A stretch of DNA of 35,082 bases from Nitrososphaeria archaeon. GTDB taxonomy: Archaea > Thermoproteota > Nitrososphaeria > Nitrososphaerales > Nitrososphaeraceae. Made by a program: the position numbers and the translations under genes. Location: contig JAJPIN010000076.1 of NCBI GenBank assembly GCA_021324715.1, forward strand, positions 1 through 35,082, read 5' to 3'. The notes under the pieces are model-generated. The model was not told where the DNA came from and did not search any database. It saw only the letters and a program-made list of their open reading frames with translations. Positions 25,044 through 32,562 of this stretch are shown here, piece by piece (positions within the stretch are counted from its first letter, which is position 1; the number at the start of each line of letters is the position of its first letter).

Positions 25044-25250
25044 ATCTTTAACATCTGTTCAAATTGTGGCAAATATTTCTGAAAGTCTTTTGTGTTAGCA
25101 ATGTATTCTAAACAATATGGATCTTTGTCATGTAAAACTAAATTTACTAAGTAAATTACATTCTTATTCATAGTTATTTATTCCATTACCTTCAATACTA
25201 CTCTCTTTTTCATTACTAACTATAGTATCTTGCCGTGATTTTGAATTCAC
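25025..25250 (-). pseudogene. Possible fossil of a PsbP-like secreted protein (C-terminal part)
   Basis: Two overlapping reverse frames look like one broken gene. The upstream piece (25164-25250) reads NSKSRQDTIVSNEKESSIEG followed by NGINNYE and a stop. The downstream piece (25025-25171) reads VIYLVNLVLHDKDPYCLEYI, then ANTKDFQKYLPQFEQMLKIF. The second resembles the end of PsbP-like domains common in Nitrososphaerota, where a beta strand is followed by Y-x-x-YLP-x2-x-KM-x-x-SF. The first resembles the preceding strand with a GN turn. A one-base frameshift would join them, and frames further upstream are full of stops. Alternatively the 48-codon frame is a real small gene. Pattern-based inference. 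Confidence 0.35.
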
Positions 25251-25499
25251 TCGACGAATTAACAAATTAACTCTGCTTTACATAAACATAATCTGCATCA
25301 TGATTGCTTTCTAATCAATCATGACGTTTAATTTGCCTCCTCTTTGTTACAATGGCGGTCATTTGATTATTTCCGCTTGTGTCTAAAAGTTCAACTATTC
25401 GCTTTTTCGTTAACTTTCACCTCATTCTTGCGTTTTATTGAAGTATAATTGCTCGACCATATATTTGATTTGAATCCACATTGAGAACGGTAACCCAAT

Positions 25500-25564
25500 T
25501 AGGGGAGAACCCCTAGATGCATGCCCAATGCCTATTGGAAGATTCAATACTAGTTGTCACAACT
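25500..25564. repeat. Cluster of three hairpins
   Basis: Within 65 bases there are three perfect dyads: TAGGGG-AGAA-CCCCTA (25500-25515), CCAAT-GCCT-ATTGG (25525-25538) and AGTTGT-C-ACAACT (25552-25564). Between the first two lie overlapping palindromes ATGCAT and GCATGC. The segment is visibly richer in G and C than its surroundings, as expected for a structured RNA or a protein-binding site in an AT-rich genome. Confidence 0.45.
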
Positions 25565-25754
25565 TTACCAATTTCACGCTATGCTAATAAGGGCAGGAAG
25601 ATATTAATTCAACAAGAATTTATCAGTAGAAACTTTAGATGTTAAGCGAGTAAAAAATCACTAATTACAATCCTGGAAATTGAAAATCCCATATTATTTA
25701 GCAAGAACAAATCTTTAAGAAAAGCATAAATAATTTAATAACATAAAATTTTCA

Positions 25755-26000
25755 TTGATAGGTGAAACGCAGCTCCGTGCTAGGAGAACAAGGATAAAGA
25801 TTTTGCAAGCCATTGTAGATAGCAACGGTGCAGCGCGTTTTTCCGAAATAAAATATGCAACGGATCTTTCTACAGGTTCGATCTACTATCATCTTGGAAG
25901 AATGGTTCGATATGTAATTAAAAAATCGAAGCAGTATCACATCACAAAGGAAGGTTTAGAGTTGCTGCATGAACACAACGGCATTAAAACAATAAAATAG
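25755..26000 (+). CDS. Winged-helix DNA-binding protein
   Basis: An 81-residue single winged-helix domain beginning at TTG. The sequence LRARRTRIKILQAIVDSNG is the first helix, ARFSEIKYATDLSTGSIYYH contains the helix-turn-helix with recognition helix, and KSKQYHITKEGLELL is the beta wing plus final helix. It resembles ArsR/PadR-type archaeal regulators that are one domain long. No effector-binding residues are evident. It lies 59 bases upstream of the AsnB-like gene on the same strand, with a perfect 10-base palindrome (26047-26056) in between, so control of that gene is the natural inference. Confidence 0.8.
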   Translation: MIGETQLRARRTRIKILQAIVDSNGAARFSEIKYATDLSTGSIYYHLGRMVRYVIKKSKQYHITKEGLELLHEHNGIKTIK

Positions 26001-26046
26001 ATCTTTAGGTTCTTGTAGCCAAATTTTTATCTTTAATTCTCATATA

Positions 26047-26056
26047 ATGATATCAT
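26047..26056. promoter_or_regulatory. Palindrome just upstream of the AsnB-like gene
   Basis: ATGATATCAT, perfect 10-base palindrome ending four bases before the TTG at 26060. In a leaderless gene this covers the transcription start, an ideal place for a repressor; the adjacent winged-helix protein is the candidate binder. Confidence 0.35.
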
Positions 26057-26059
26057 AAT

Positions 26060-27007
26060 TTGCCATCCTTGTGCACAGAGCGAGCTTTAAAGAGCAATTT
26101 AAAAAATATTGTGAGTAAATACCATGATAATTCTTTACTTTTATCTGGTGGAGTAGATAGCAGTATCTTATGTTATTTGATGAGACCTAAATTAAGTATA
26201 GTGACATCCTTAGGCCAAAATTCGCAAGATCTAATGCATGCAAAGAGCGTAGCAAAAAAGTATAGTCAGAAACATGTCGAGTGTATTGTATACTTTGATG
26301 ACATCGTTGACATAGTTCCGAACTTAATTAAAACGTTCAAGACCTTTGATCCCCTTGAAATAAGAAATTCTTCTGTAATATTCTTTGGCATAAGAGAAGC
26401 TAAAGATCGAGGATACGATGCGGTAGTTACCGGAGATGGTGCAGATGAGTTATTTGCTGGATATAATTATCTCCAAAGATATTTCACTGACTTAAATAAA
26501 TTACACCAAATCTTAGTAGAACTTTGGAAAATAATGAGATTTTCTTCAAAAAAAATAGGTCAAATACTGGGGCTATCAATCAATACTCCATACCTTGAAA
26601 AATCCATTTATGATTTGGCTACCTCAATTGACGTAACTGAAAAGGTTGGAGAATACAACGGGAAGAAGTGGGGAAAATTCATTTTGAGGAAGGCGTTTGA
26701 ACAAGAACTTGGATCAATTGTATGGAGAAACAAAATGGCTTTGGAACAAGGTTCCGGTTTTGACCAGATTTCAAAAGCCTTTGCGGATCTTATTGATGAT
26801 AAATATTATCAAAGGGAAGCAAAATTTGCTGCTCTTGATAAAGTAACAGTGAGAGACAAAGAGCACCTTTATTATTATAGGATTTATAATTCATTTTTTG
26901 GGTGTCCTGGTAACCAACCATGTCGTTCAATTCGGTGTTCGTTCTGCAGATCTTGTTTGTCATATCCTAAATACTGTTATACTTGCGGCGCATTCCCACC
27001 TGCTTAG
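26060..27007 (+). CDS. AsnB-like PP-loop ATP pyrophosphatase with a seven-cysteine C-terminal tail
   Basis: 315 residues. The PP-loop SGGVDSS is at 29-35 and the asparagine-synthetase hallmark GDGADELFAGY at 125-135, placing it with the synthetase domain of AsnB and beta-lactam synthetases, which adenylate a carboxylate. The N-terminal glutaminase domain and its catalytic Cys are absent. The tail carries seven cysteines, C282, C288, C293, C296, C299, C306 and C309, able to bind zinc or an Fe-S cluster, which ordinary AsnB lacks. The start is TTG. It follows a winged-helix gene and precedes thrC and nadE. An ammonia-dependent asparagine synthetase, a thiolase-like tRNA enzyme, or another amidotransferase are possible; the substrate is unknown. 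Confidence 0.8.
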   Translation: MPSLCTERALKSNLKNIVSKYHDNSLLLSGGVDSSILCYLMRPKLSIVTSLGQNSQDLMHAKSVAKKYSQKHVECIVYFDDIVDIVPNLIKTFKTFDPLEIRNSSVIFFGIREAKDRGYDAVVTGDGADELFAGYNYLQRYFTDLNKLHQILVELWKIMRFSSKKIGQILGLSINTPYLEKSIYDLATSIDVTEKVGEYNGKKWGKFILRKAFEQELGSIVWRNKMALEQGSGFDQISKAFADLIDDKYYQREAKFAALDKVTVRDKEHLYYYRIYNSFFGCPGNQPCRSIRCSFCRSCLSYPKYCYTCGAFPPA

Positions 27008-27042
27008 AATTTTTTGTTGTTTTTGTACACAAACCGTAAACG

Positions 27043-27052
27043 TCTAAATATC
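27043..27052 (+). promoter_or_regulatory. TATA box for thrC
   Basis: TCTAAATATC centred about 25 bases upstream of the ATG at 27073. It suggests that thrC-nadE can be transcribed apart from the AsnB-like gene. Confidence 0.5.
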
Positions 27053-27072
27053 ATTTTTTTACGAAATAACTC

Positions 27073-28422
27073 ATGGTTGGCGCGGCAAACAATCCATTCA
27101 AGAAATGCATTAACCCTGCTTGCAGTCTTACTTATGAAATCAATAACAACGTATTGGTTTGTAAATGTGGTTCATTTTTGGATATTATTTATCAAAATAT
27201 CTTTTCTAGAGAACTAATCCAAACTTTCTATCAACGTAGAAATCATGCAGGCAATATCTATAATGAGAGTGGGGTATGGAGGTTTAGAGAACTGATTAAT
27301 TTTGCCAACTTGGATACAGAAGATTTTGAACAATGCTCCAAAATTCTAGTTTCTCTTGATGGTTCTGAAGGTAGACAATCTAAACCTTACAAAATGAAAA
27401 AGGTTTCAGAATATTCCTTAATTGAAAACGATTCTCTTCTGTTACAACCTGAAGGTTACAATCCCAGTGGTTCATTTAAAGACAATGGAATGGCAACCGC
27501 TGTAACACATGCAAAAATGATAAACATGAATAGAATTATCTGTGCGTCAACCGGAAATACTTCAGCCTCTGCTGCTATGTATGCTGCAAATGAAAATATT
27601 GAGTGCGAAGTCTTTGTCCCAAAAGGAGAAATAGCACCCGGAAAACTTGGCCAAGCATTTCAGTTTGGTGCACAGGTGATTGAGATTGATGGCAACTTCG
27701 ATGACGCTTTGGCATACTCTCTAAACGCAGCTCGACACCAGGGAGCATACACAGTAAATTCAATTAATCCATTCAGAATAGAGGGTCAGAAAACTATAGT
27801 ATACAGAGCTCTAGAATATCTTGACTGGAATCCACCAGACTGGATAGTTTACCCTGGCGGCGCCTTAGGAAATACATCTAGCTGTGGAAAGGCTATGATG
27901 GAACTTTATGAGAGTGGATGGATAAAAAAAATTCCAAGATTACTTGTAGTGAATTCAGAGGGCGCAAATACCTTTTATGAACTAACCAATGGTTTGTTTG
28001 GAAGCAAGAAGCTGACATGGAATAACGGCAGACCAGACTTGGATCTTATAAGAGAATACTATGATGAAAAAGATAAGAGAGGCATTAAACCACATACCAA
28101 AGCCACTGCTATACAAATAGGTAAACCTGCTAATTTGATCAAAGCGTTAAGATCGATAGACTTTACCAATGGCGTTGTCATACAGGTTTCCGATAAGGAA
28201 ATGAGCGATGGAATGGCTTTAGTTGGTCTAAACGGATTTGATTGCGAGATGGCCTCAGGCGCTGTTCCTGCTGGAATACGAAAGCTCAGAAAGCAGGAAA
28301 TCATAAAAAATGATGATGTTGTAGTCGGAATATTGACAGGCAAGCAAAAGGATCCAAAATTGTCAATTGACTATCATTTAAACCAAAGCAACACTTTTTC
28401 CAAACCTCCAGTTGCCAAATAG
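27073..28422 (+). CDS. thrC: Threonine synthase
   Basis: A PLP enzyme that converts O-phosphohomoserine to threonine. 449 residues, fold-type II. An N-terminal zinc ribbon has C12, C17, C30 and C32 (KCINPACS and VCKCG), common in archaeal ThrC. The PLP lysine is K136 in NPSGSFKDNGM, and the phosphate-binding ICASTGNTSASAA follows; GGALGNTSS is the second loop. The ATG has its own TATA element. The nadE start is two bases beyond its stop, so they are co-transcribed. Cysteate synthase is a related enzyme but the family residues and length suit ThrC. Very secure. Confidence 0.93.
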   Translation: MVGAANNPFKKCINPACSLTYEINNNVLVCKCGSFLDIIYQNIFSRELIQTFYQRRNHAGNIYNESGVWRFRELINFANLDTEDFEQCSKILVSLDGSEGRQSKPYKMKKVSEYSLIENDSLLLQPEGYNPSGSFKDNGMATAVTHAKMINMNRIICASTGNTSASAAMYAANENIECEVFVPKGEIAPGKLGQAFQFGAQVIEIDGNFDDALAYSLNAARHQGAYTVNSINPFRIEGQKTIVYRALEYLDWNPPDWIVYPGGALGNTSSCGKAMMELYESGWIKKIPRLLVVNSEGANTFYELTNGLFGSKKLTWNNGRPDLDLIREYYDEKDKRGIKPHTKATAIQIGKPANLIKALRSIDFTNGVVIQVSDKEMSDGMALVGLNGFDCEMASGAVPAGIRKLRKQEIIKNDDVVVGILTGKQKDPKLSIDYHLNQSNTFSKPPVAK

Positions 28423-28424
28423 AA

Positions 28425-29213
28425 ATGTCTAAAGACTTTTTAATCCTAAACTACGGCGCAATCATAAGAGAAATTACAGGATTTATTTCAAAACAAGTAA
28501 AATCACGCAAGAAGAATGGTTTAGTTATTGGACTGAGCGGTGGTCTTGATTCTTCTGTTTGTCTTATATTGGCAACCAAAGCCATAGAACGAAGTAAGAT
28601 AATGGGTCTGATAATGCCAGAAAAAGGACTTACTCCAAAAAAAGACATTAACAATGCTCGCGATCTGGCAAAAGAAATGAAGATCAAATATAAAGAAATT
28701 CATTTTGAACATGCAAAAAAAAATTTGCTAAAGCGTCTGCCTAATAGCAAACTTTCTAGCGGGAATTTTTCGGCAAGACTTAGGATGGCGTTATTATATC
28801 ATTATGCATATATCAATAATCTCCTCGTTCTTGGAACTTCCGACAAGAGTGAATTGATGATTGGCTATTTTACCAAGTTTGGTGATGGTGCAGCTGATAT
28901 GCTCCCTTTGGGAGGACTGTATAAGAGCCAGGTCAAATTATTGGGAAGGCACCTAGGACTCTCGGAACAAATTGTCAGTCAACCAAGTAGCCCCAGGTTT
29001 TGGAAAGGACATACAGCCGAGAAAGAAATTGGATTAAGTTATAATGAAATTGATAACATTTTGCAGAGTTATGAAAATAATGACTTGATTAACTGTAAAC
29101 AAAGTAAAAGAAAGATAAAATCAGTTAGTGATATGATAATAAAATCTCAACACAAAAGGGAGCATATACCAATTTTAAATCCCCCTATAGGAGAGGCGGT
29201 GTTGTATGAATAG
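28425..29213 (+). CDS. nadE: NAD(+) synthetase (ammonia-dependent)
   Basis: Amidates nicotinic-acid adenine dinucleotide to NAD using ATP. 262 residues: PP-loop GLSGGLDSSVCL at 36-47, LGTSDKSELMIGYFTKFGDGAAD in the centre, and GGLYKSQVKLLGRHLGL next. No nitrilase glutaminase domain is present, so it uses free ammonia, readily available in an ammonia oxidiser. It begins two bases after thrC stops and shares the ATP-pyrophosphatase superfamily with the AsnB-like protein two genes upstream. With nadM at 11643 it gives two of the last NAD steps. Very secure. Confidence 0.96.
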   Translation: MSKDFLILNYGAIIREITGFISKQVKSRKKNGLVIGLSGGLDSSVCLILATKAIERSKIMGLIMPEKGLTPKKDINNARDLAKEMKIKYKEIHFEHAKKNLLKRLPNSKLSSGNFSARLRMALLYHYAYINNLLVLGTSDKSELMIGYFTKFGDGAADMLPLGGLYKSQVKLLGRHLGLSEQIVSQPSSPRFWKGHTAEKEIGLSYNEIDNILQSYENNDLINCKQSKRKIKSVSDMIIKSQHKREHIPILNPPIGEAVLYE

Positions 29214-29297
29214 GCACAGCAAAATGAAGTCAAATCGTTATTTTTACACTTAGTCTTACACAAGTAGTTTGACTTTTATACTGATCAAACGCTCTAA

Positions 29298-29507
29298 TTG
29301 AGGTTGCCAATTTCAACCAATCAGTTAAAGGTCTTTTCTATAGTTGCTACAGTTGTCGGGGTTTATGGGCTTGCGATTTTTGTTCAAACTAATTCACCAA
29401 TTTTTTTATTCACTACAATTGCCAATTTGGGTCTCGCTGCTTTTTTTTGGTATAAATACAAAGCTAAAAATAAACAGATTACTTCCAAGAAGCGTAAAAA
29501 TGCATAG
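29298..29507 (+). CDS. Small two-helix membrane protein
   Basis: A 69-residue protein from TTG at 29298; the second TTG, at 29304, is equally possible because a TTTTATAC element lies about 27 bases upstream of it. Two hydrophobic segments are visible at about 13-30 and 33-51 (VFSIVATVVGVYGLAIF and PIFLFTTIANLGLAAFFW) and a basic tail follows (KYKAKNKQITSKKRKNA). By the positive-inside rule both ends face the cytoplasm. The family is not recognised. It is convergent with the membrane J-protein gene. Coding is likely. Confidence 0.6.
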   Translation: MRLPISTNQLKVFSIVATVVGVYGLAIFVQTNSPIFLFTTIANLGLAAFFWYKYKAKNKQITSKKRKNA

Positions 29508-29518
29508 CGTGAATCTAC

Positions 29519-29938
29519 CTATGGAAAGAAAATAATCAATAAGGCCATTGCTGCAAGTGAAGCTAAAAGTATTATCGTTGCTTTCCACATAGACTTTGTA
29601 GCTGCTTCACCAATATCCCATATACCCCCACCAACGTATGTGTTCTTAATTCTAGAATAGCTATAAACTTTTTCAAAATCGGCAGAAGGTGTCCAAGAAA
29701 AGTCATATTTTGGAGTATTCTTTTTAATAGTAATTGATTCATCATAGTTTTTCTTGCCTTTTGAATCACATAATACTTCATAAGCCTCTACGATTTTCAT
29801 GAATTTTTCCTTGGCTCCTACGTTCTTATTCTTATCTGGGTGATACTTCAATGCAAGGGTTCTGAATGATTTTCTTATTTCATCTAATGAGGCATTTTTG
29901 TTCAGCTCAAGCACATTATAATAATCTCCATCATTCAT
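29519..29938 (-). CDS. Membrane-anchored J-domain protein
   Basis: 139 residues. The N-terminal 70 form a J domain with HPD at 33-35 (LKYHPDKNKNVGAKEKF), which stimulates Hsp70 (DnaK) ATPase. A polar linker follows and a C-terminal transmembrane helix is at about 115-137 (IILLASLAAMALLIIFF). The zinc-finger and substrate-binding domains of full DnaJ are absent, so this is a short tail-anchored co-chaperone that would recruit DnaK to the membrane. A TTATTTATTTG lies about 24 bases upstream of the ATG on its strand. Which membrane client it serves is unknown. Family secure. Confidence 0.93.
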   Translation of the reverse strand: MNDGDYYNVLELNKNASLDEIRKSFRTLALKYHPDKNKNVGAKEKFMKIVEAYEVLCDSKGKKNYDESITIKKNTPKYDFSWTPSADFEKVYSYSRIKNTYVGGGIWDIGEAATKSMWKATIILLASLAAMALLIIFFP

Positions 29939-30104
29939 ATTTTATATCACAAATATCAAATAAATAATGATTTCACTTTCTCAAAGATGTTTTTGGAACA
30001 GTACTTTTATGCCCATCTCACTTGCATGCATTGATGCCACGATAATTTAGGTCATGTCAGGATAGGAAGCATCATATACATGATGGAAATATCATTGTGT
30101 ATTC

Positions 30105-30398
30105 ATGAGCGTGGATGTTCCTGATACAAAATTCCTTGTACCTGTGAAGGGAGTGGAGAAAAGTATAAAATTAGATGATAGGGCGAAATCAGAACTGCAA
30201 GCTATAGGAATGATGGACGATAAGGGTAAGCTAAAATTGAAAGGTGTGAGTCCGAAAATGCTAAAGAAAATGAAGCTTGAAGCCGTTGATTGTCCTGTTT
30301 TTGAAAAAGAATTAGGATTCGTACAGTGTTATGTATGCAGTAACTTCCATAGCAGAATCATGGGTAAAGTATATTGTAAGGGCGAACCATTGTCATAG
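30105..30398 (+). CDS. Cysteine-containing 97-residue protein of unknown function
   Basis: 97 residues beginning MSVDVPDTKFLVPVKGVEKS. The middle is charged and lysine-rich (GKLKLKGVSPKMLKKMK), perhaps nucleic-acid contacting. The C-terminus holds C63, C75, C78 (CYVC), H82 and C91 (YCKGEP), enough to hold one zinc. There is a CATATACA-type TATA element about 29 bases upstream of the ATG. It precedes proS by 28 bases on the same strand and may be co-transcribed, which suggests a translation-related role without proving it. The family is not recognised. Coding is convincing. Confidence 0.7.
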   Translation: MSVDVPDTKFLVPVKGVEKSIKLDDRAKSELQAIGMMDDKGKLKLKGVSPKMLKKMKLEAVDCPVFEKELGFVQCYVCSNFHSRIMGKVYCKGEPLS

Positions 30399-30426
30399 TA
30401 TCATCTTATTTATGCTGTAATGAGAC

Positions 30427-31869
30427 TTGACTAAAGAATTAGGCATAACAGTAAAGAAGTCATCTGATTTCAGTGATTGGTATACTCAATGTGTACTGAA
30501 ATCTGGCATAGTAGATTATTCACCAAGCAAGGGTTTCATAATACTTCGCCCATATGGATATGCTATATGGGAAATCATCAAAGATATACTTGATAATGAA
30601 CTAAAGAATACGGGACACAAAAATGGATTCCTGCCAGTTTTAATTCCTGAAAGTCTTCTTACTAAGGAAAAGGATCATTTTGATGGGTTTATGCCGGAGG
30701 TGTTTTGGGTCACAAGATCAGGTAATAGTGAACTTGGAGAAAAATTAGCAGTTAGACCAACTTCAGAGACGCTTGCATATTCCTTGTTCTCAAAATGGAT
30801 ATCAAGTTACAGAGATTTACCGCTCAAGTTGAATTTTTGGAACAGTGCGCTGCGAGCTGAAATAAAATCTACCAAGCCCTTAATCCGAAATTCAGAATTT
30901 CTTTGGCAAGAAGGACATACTGCACACACTGATGAAATAGAAGCTGATGAGGAAGTTAAGTTAATACTTGGACTTTATAAGAAATTGATTGAAGATTATC
31001 TTGCAATTCCAACTATCAGTGGACTAAAGTCAGATAAGGAGAAATTCGTTGGAGCAAAATACACCACTTGCTTAGAATCGTTAATGGCCGATGGCAAGGT
31101 ATTGCAAATGGCAACTTCTCACCATTTGGGTCAGAACTTCTCAAAACCATTTGAAATTAAATTTCTAGATAAAGATACCAATGAACACTTTGCATGGCAA
31201 ACTTCCTGGGGGATTTCCTGGAGAATTATTGGCGCGCTAATAATGGTTCACGGAGATGATAAGGGCTTGATACTTCCTCCTAAAATTTCACCAACCCAAG
31301 TGATTATTGTTCCAATTTATAAGGATGAAAGCAAAGAAATAGTGAAACAAAAGGCATGTGACTTGGAAAATAAATTAAGAGCGCATAATATACGCGCGTT
31401 TACTGACGACAGGGATGAATTTACATCGGGGTGGAAATTTAATGAGTGGGAGATGAAGGGAGTTCCTTTAAGAGCAAATATAGGGCTAAGGGACATGAAG
31501 GAAAATCAAGTTGAATTAATACGCAGGGATACTAAGGAACGGTTTTACGTAAAAGAAGGAGAATTAGTTAACAAGGTATTGATTATATTAGAAAAAATAC
31601 AATCTAACATGTTTGATAGTGCAAAAAATCAGCTTCAATCTAATACCAGAACTGCTGCGAGCTTGGCAGAATTACTCTCAATACTTGACGCAACCGGTGG
31701 ATTTGTCGCTTCTAGCTGGTGTGGAAAGAGAATATGCGAAGATCTTGTGAAGGAAAAAACAACAGCAGATATTCGGATAGTTCCATTTGATGCTAAAGAG
31801 AAAGTTTCTGCCTGTATTGCATGCGGAAATCAAGACACTATTCAAGTATACTTTGGCAGAGCGTATTAG
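30427..31869 (+). CDS. proS: Prolyl-tRNA synthetase (archaeal/eukaryotic type)
   Basis: Charges tRNA-Pro. 480 residues, class II. Motifs: the AVRPTSETLAYSLFSKW segment, the motif-2 region FLWQEGHTAHT, the ATSHHLGQNFSKPFEI segment, and the motif-3 GDDKGLILPPKISP. There is no bacterial editing insertion, and the C-terminal zinc-like domain ends CGKRICEDLV and CIACGNQDTIQVYFGRAY, as in archaeal ProRS. The start is TTG. It follows the 97-residue protein and is followed by the VTT-domain protein after 26 bases. Very secure. Confidence 0.97.
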   Translation: MTKELGITVKKSSDFSDWYTQCVLKSGIVDYSPSKGFIILRPYGYAIWEIIKDILDNELKNTGHKNGFLPVLIPESLLTKEKDHFDGFMPEVFWVTRSGNSELGEKLAVRPTSETLAYSLFSKWISSYRDLPLKLNFWNSALRAEIKSTKPLIRNSEFLWQEGHTAHTDEIEADEEVKLILGLYKKLIEDYLAIPTISGLKSDKEKFVGAKYTTCLESLMADGKVLQMATSHHLGQNFSKPFEIKFLDKDTNEHFAWQTSWGISWRIIGALIMVHGDDKGLILPPKISPTQVIIVPIYKDESKEIVKQKACDLENKLRAHNIRAFTDDRDEFTSGWKFNEWEMKGVPLRANIGLRDMKENQVELIRRDTKERFYVKEGELVNKVLIILEKIQSNMFDSAKNQLQSNTRTAASLAELLSILDATGGFVASSWCGKRICEDLVKEKTTADIRIVPFDAKEKVSACIACGNQDTIQVYFGRAY

Positions 31870-31895
31870 TGAAGAGGTTTGAGTACTGAGAACAT

Positions 31896-32534
31896 TTGAA
31901 TATTGGCGAATTATTTTCATTTTATGACGATTTTGGCTATTTAGGCATATTGCTAATTAGTTTTGTTGGCAGTATAATTGTATTTGTGCCGATCCCGTAT
32001 TTTCCAGTTTTGATTACGGCGGCGTTTAATAATAATTTGAACCCCACATTAATTGCGCTGTCTAGTGCTATAGGCGCGGTGATTGCAAAATTAATTATCT
32101 TTTATGCCAGTTACTATGGTAGAAATGTACTTAGTCCAAAAATTAAGGTTAAAATGGTTCCTTTGCAGAGATTACTAGGCAGGTATGGTGGCATAGGTGC
32201 CTTTGTAGCTGCAGTTAGTCCTATACCCGATGATATTGTGTATATTCCATTAGGACTTGCAAAATACAGCCCTTGGAAATTTGCCATCTCAACGTTTCTA
32301 GGAAAATTTATCTTTAATGAGATCTTGGTATTGGGAGCTATCTATTTAGGAAAACCGTTTGTTAACAACCTTATGCAAAACTCAACAAATACAGATTACC
32401 TAATAGTAGTAACTGCTGCAAGTATTGCAGCTTTGGGAGTAATAGTTTATTTTGCCTTAAAGATAGATTGGGCTAAAGTTATTGGGCGCTGGTTTCCGTG
32501 GACTTTGGATAAAAATCAAGGAAACGGGCAATAA
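31896..32534 (+). CDS. VTT/DedA-like (SNARE-associated) membrane protein
   Basis: 212 residues with about five to six hydrophobic segments: near 12-32, 38-58, 68-80, 105-125, 132-150 and 165-190. The VTT-domain hallmarks are visible: FVPIPYFPVLI in the first re-entrant part, GAVIAKLIIFYASYYGRN (a usual [GA]xxxG[RK]x helix), and SPIPDDIVYIPLGLAKYS with the conserved acidic residues, then GKFIFNEILV. DedA/VTT proteins are associated with lipid scrambling and proton-linked transport; the substrate here is unknown. The start is TTG at 31896, closely downstream of proS. Family likely, function open. Confidence 0.85.
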   Translation: MNIGELFSFYDDFGYLGILLISFVGSIIVFVPIPYFPVLITAAFNNNLNPTLIALSSAIGAVIAKLIIFYASYYGRNVLSPKIKVKMVPLQRLLGRYGGIGAFVAAVSPIPDDIVYIPLGLAKYSPWKFAISTFLGKFIFNEILVLGAIYLGKPFVNNLMQNSTNTDYLIVVTAASIAALGVIVYFALKIDWAKVIGRWFPWTLDKNQGNGQ

Positions 32535-32550
32535 GAATTACATACATTAA

Positions 32551-32562
32551 GGTTGATCAACC
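32551..32562. repeat. 12-base perfect palindrome
   Basis: GGTTGATCAACC, in the 210-base gap between the convergent VTT and flippase genes. Without a spacer it makes a poor RNA hairpin, so it is more likely a protein-binding site or coincidence. The rest of the gap also holds ATATTA-TTTTGTAG-TAATAT near 32586-32605 and no gene. Confidence 0.4.

Larger units (their letters stand above)
24910..25754. other. Gene-poor stretch with a gene fossil and inverted repeats
   Basis: About 845 bases with no convincing intact gene. It holds the YHS promoter at its left end, a 9-base-arm inverted repeat at 25023-25043, the probable remains of a PsbP-like gene (25025-25250), a GC-richer group of three hairpins at 25500-25564, and an AT-rich run just upstream of the winged-helix gene. 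Several short frames of 30-48 codons occur but none has solid support. No tRNA cloverleaf, CRISPR repeat or insertion-sequence end was found. Confidence 0.55.

Noticed and set aside
25037..25081. Forward frame MKIFNICSNCGKYF with a zinc-like CSNC
   Set aside because: Only 14 codons before a stop, opposite the better-supported reverse fossil and overlapping the inverted repeat.
25331..25440. Reverse frame of about 33 codons reading IVELLDTSGNNQMTAIVTK
   Set aside because: No start codon, immediate stop upstream and downstream, no family match that I can defend.
25517..25645. A 42-codon forward frame beginning MHAQCLLEDSILVV
   Set aside because: It overlaps the hairpin cluster, has no TATA box at the right distance and no recognisable family; its length is common by chance in this composition.
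27014..27217. A 67-codon forward frame overlapping the start of thrC
   Set aside because: It is out of frame with the secure threonine synthase and shows no domain.
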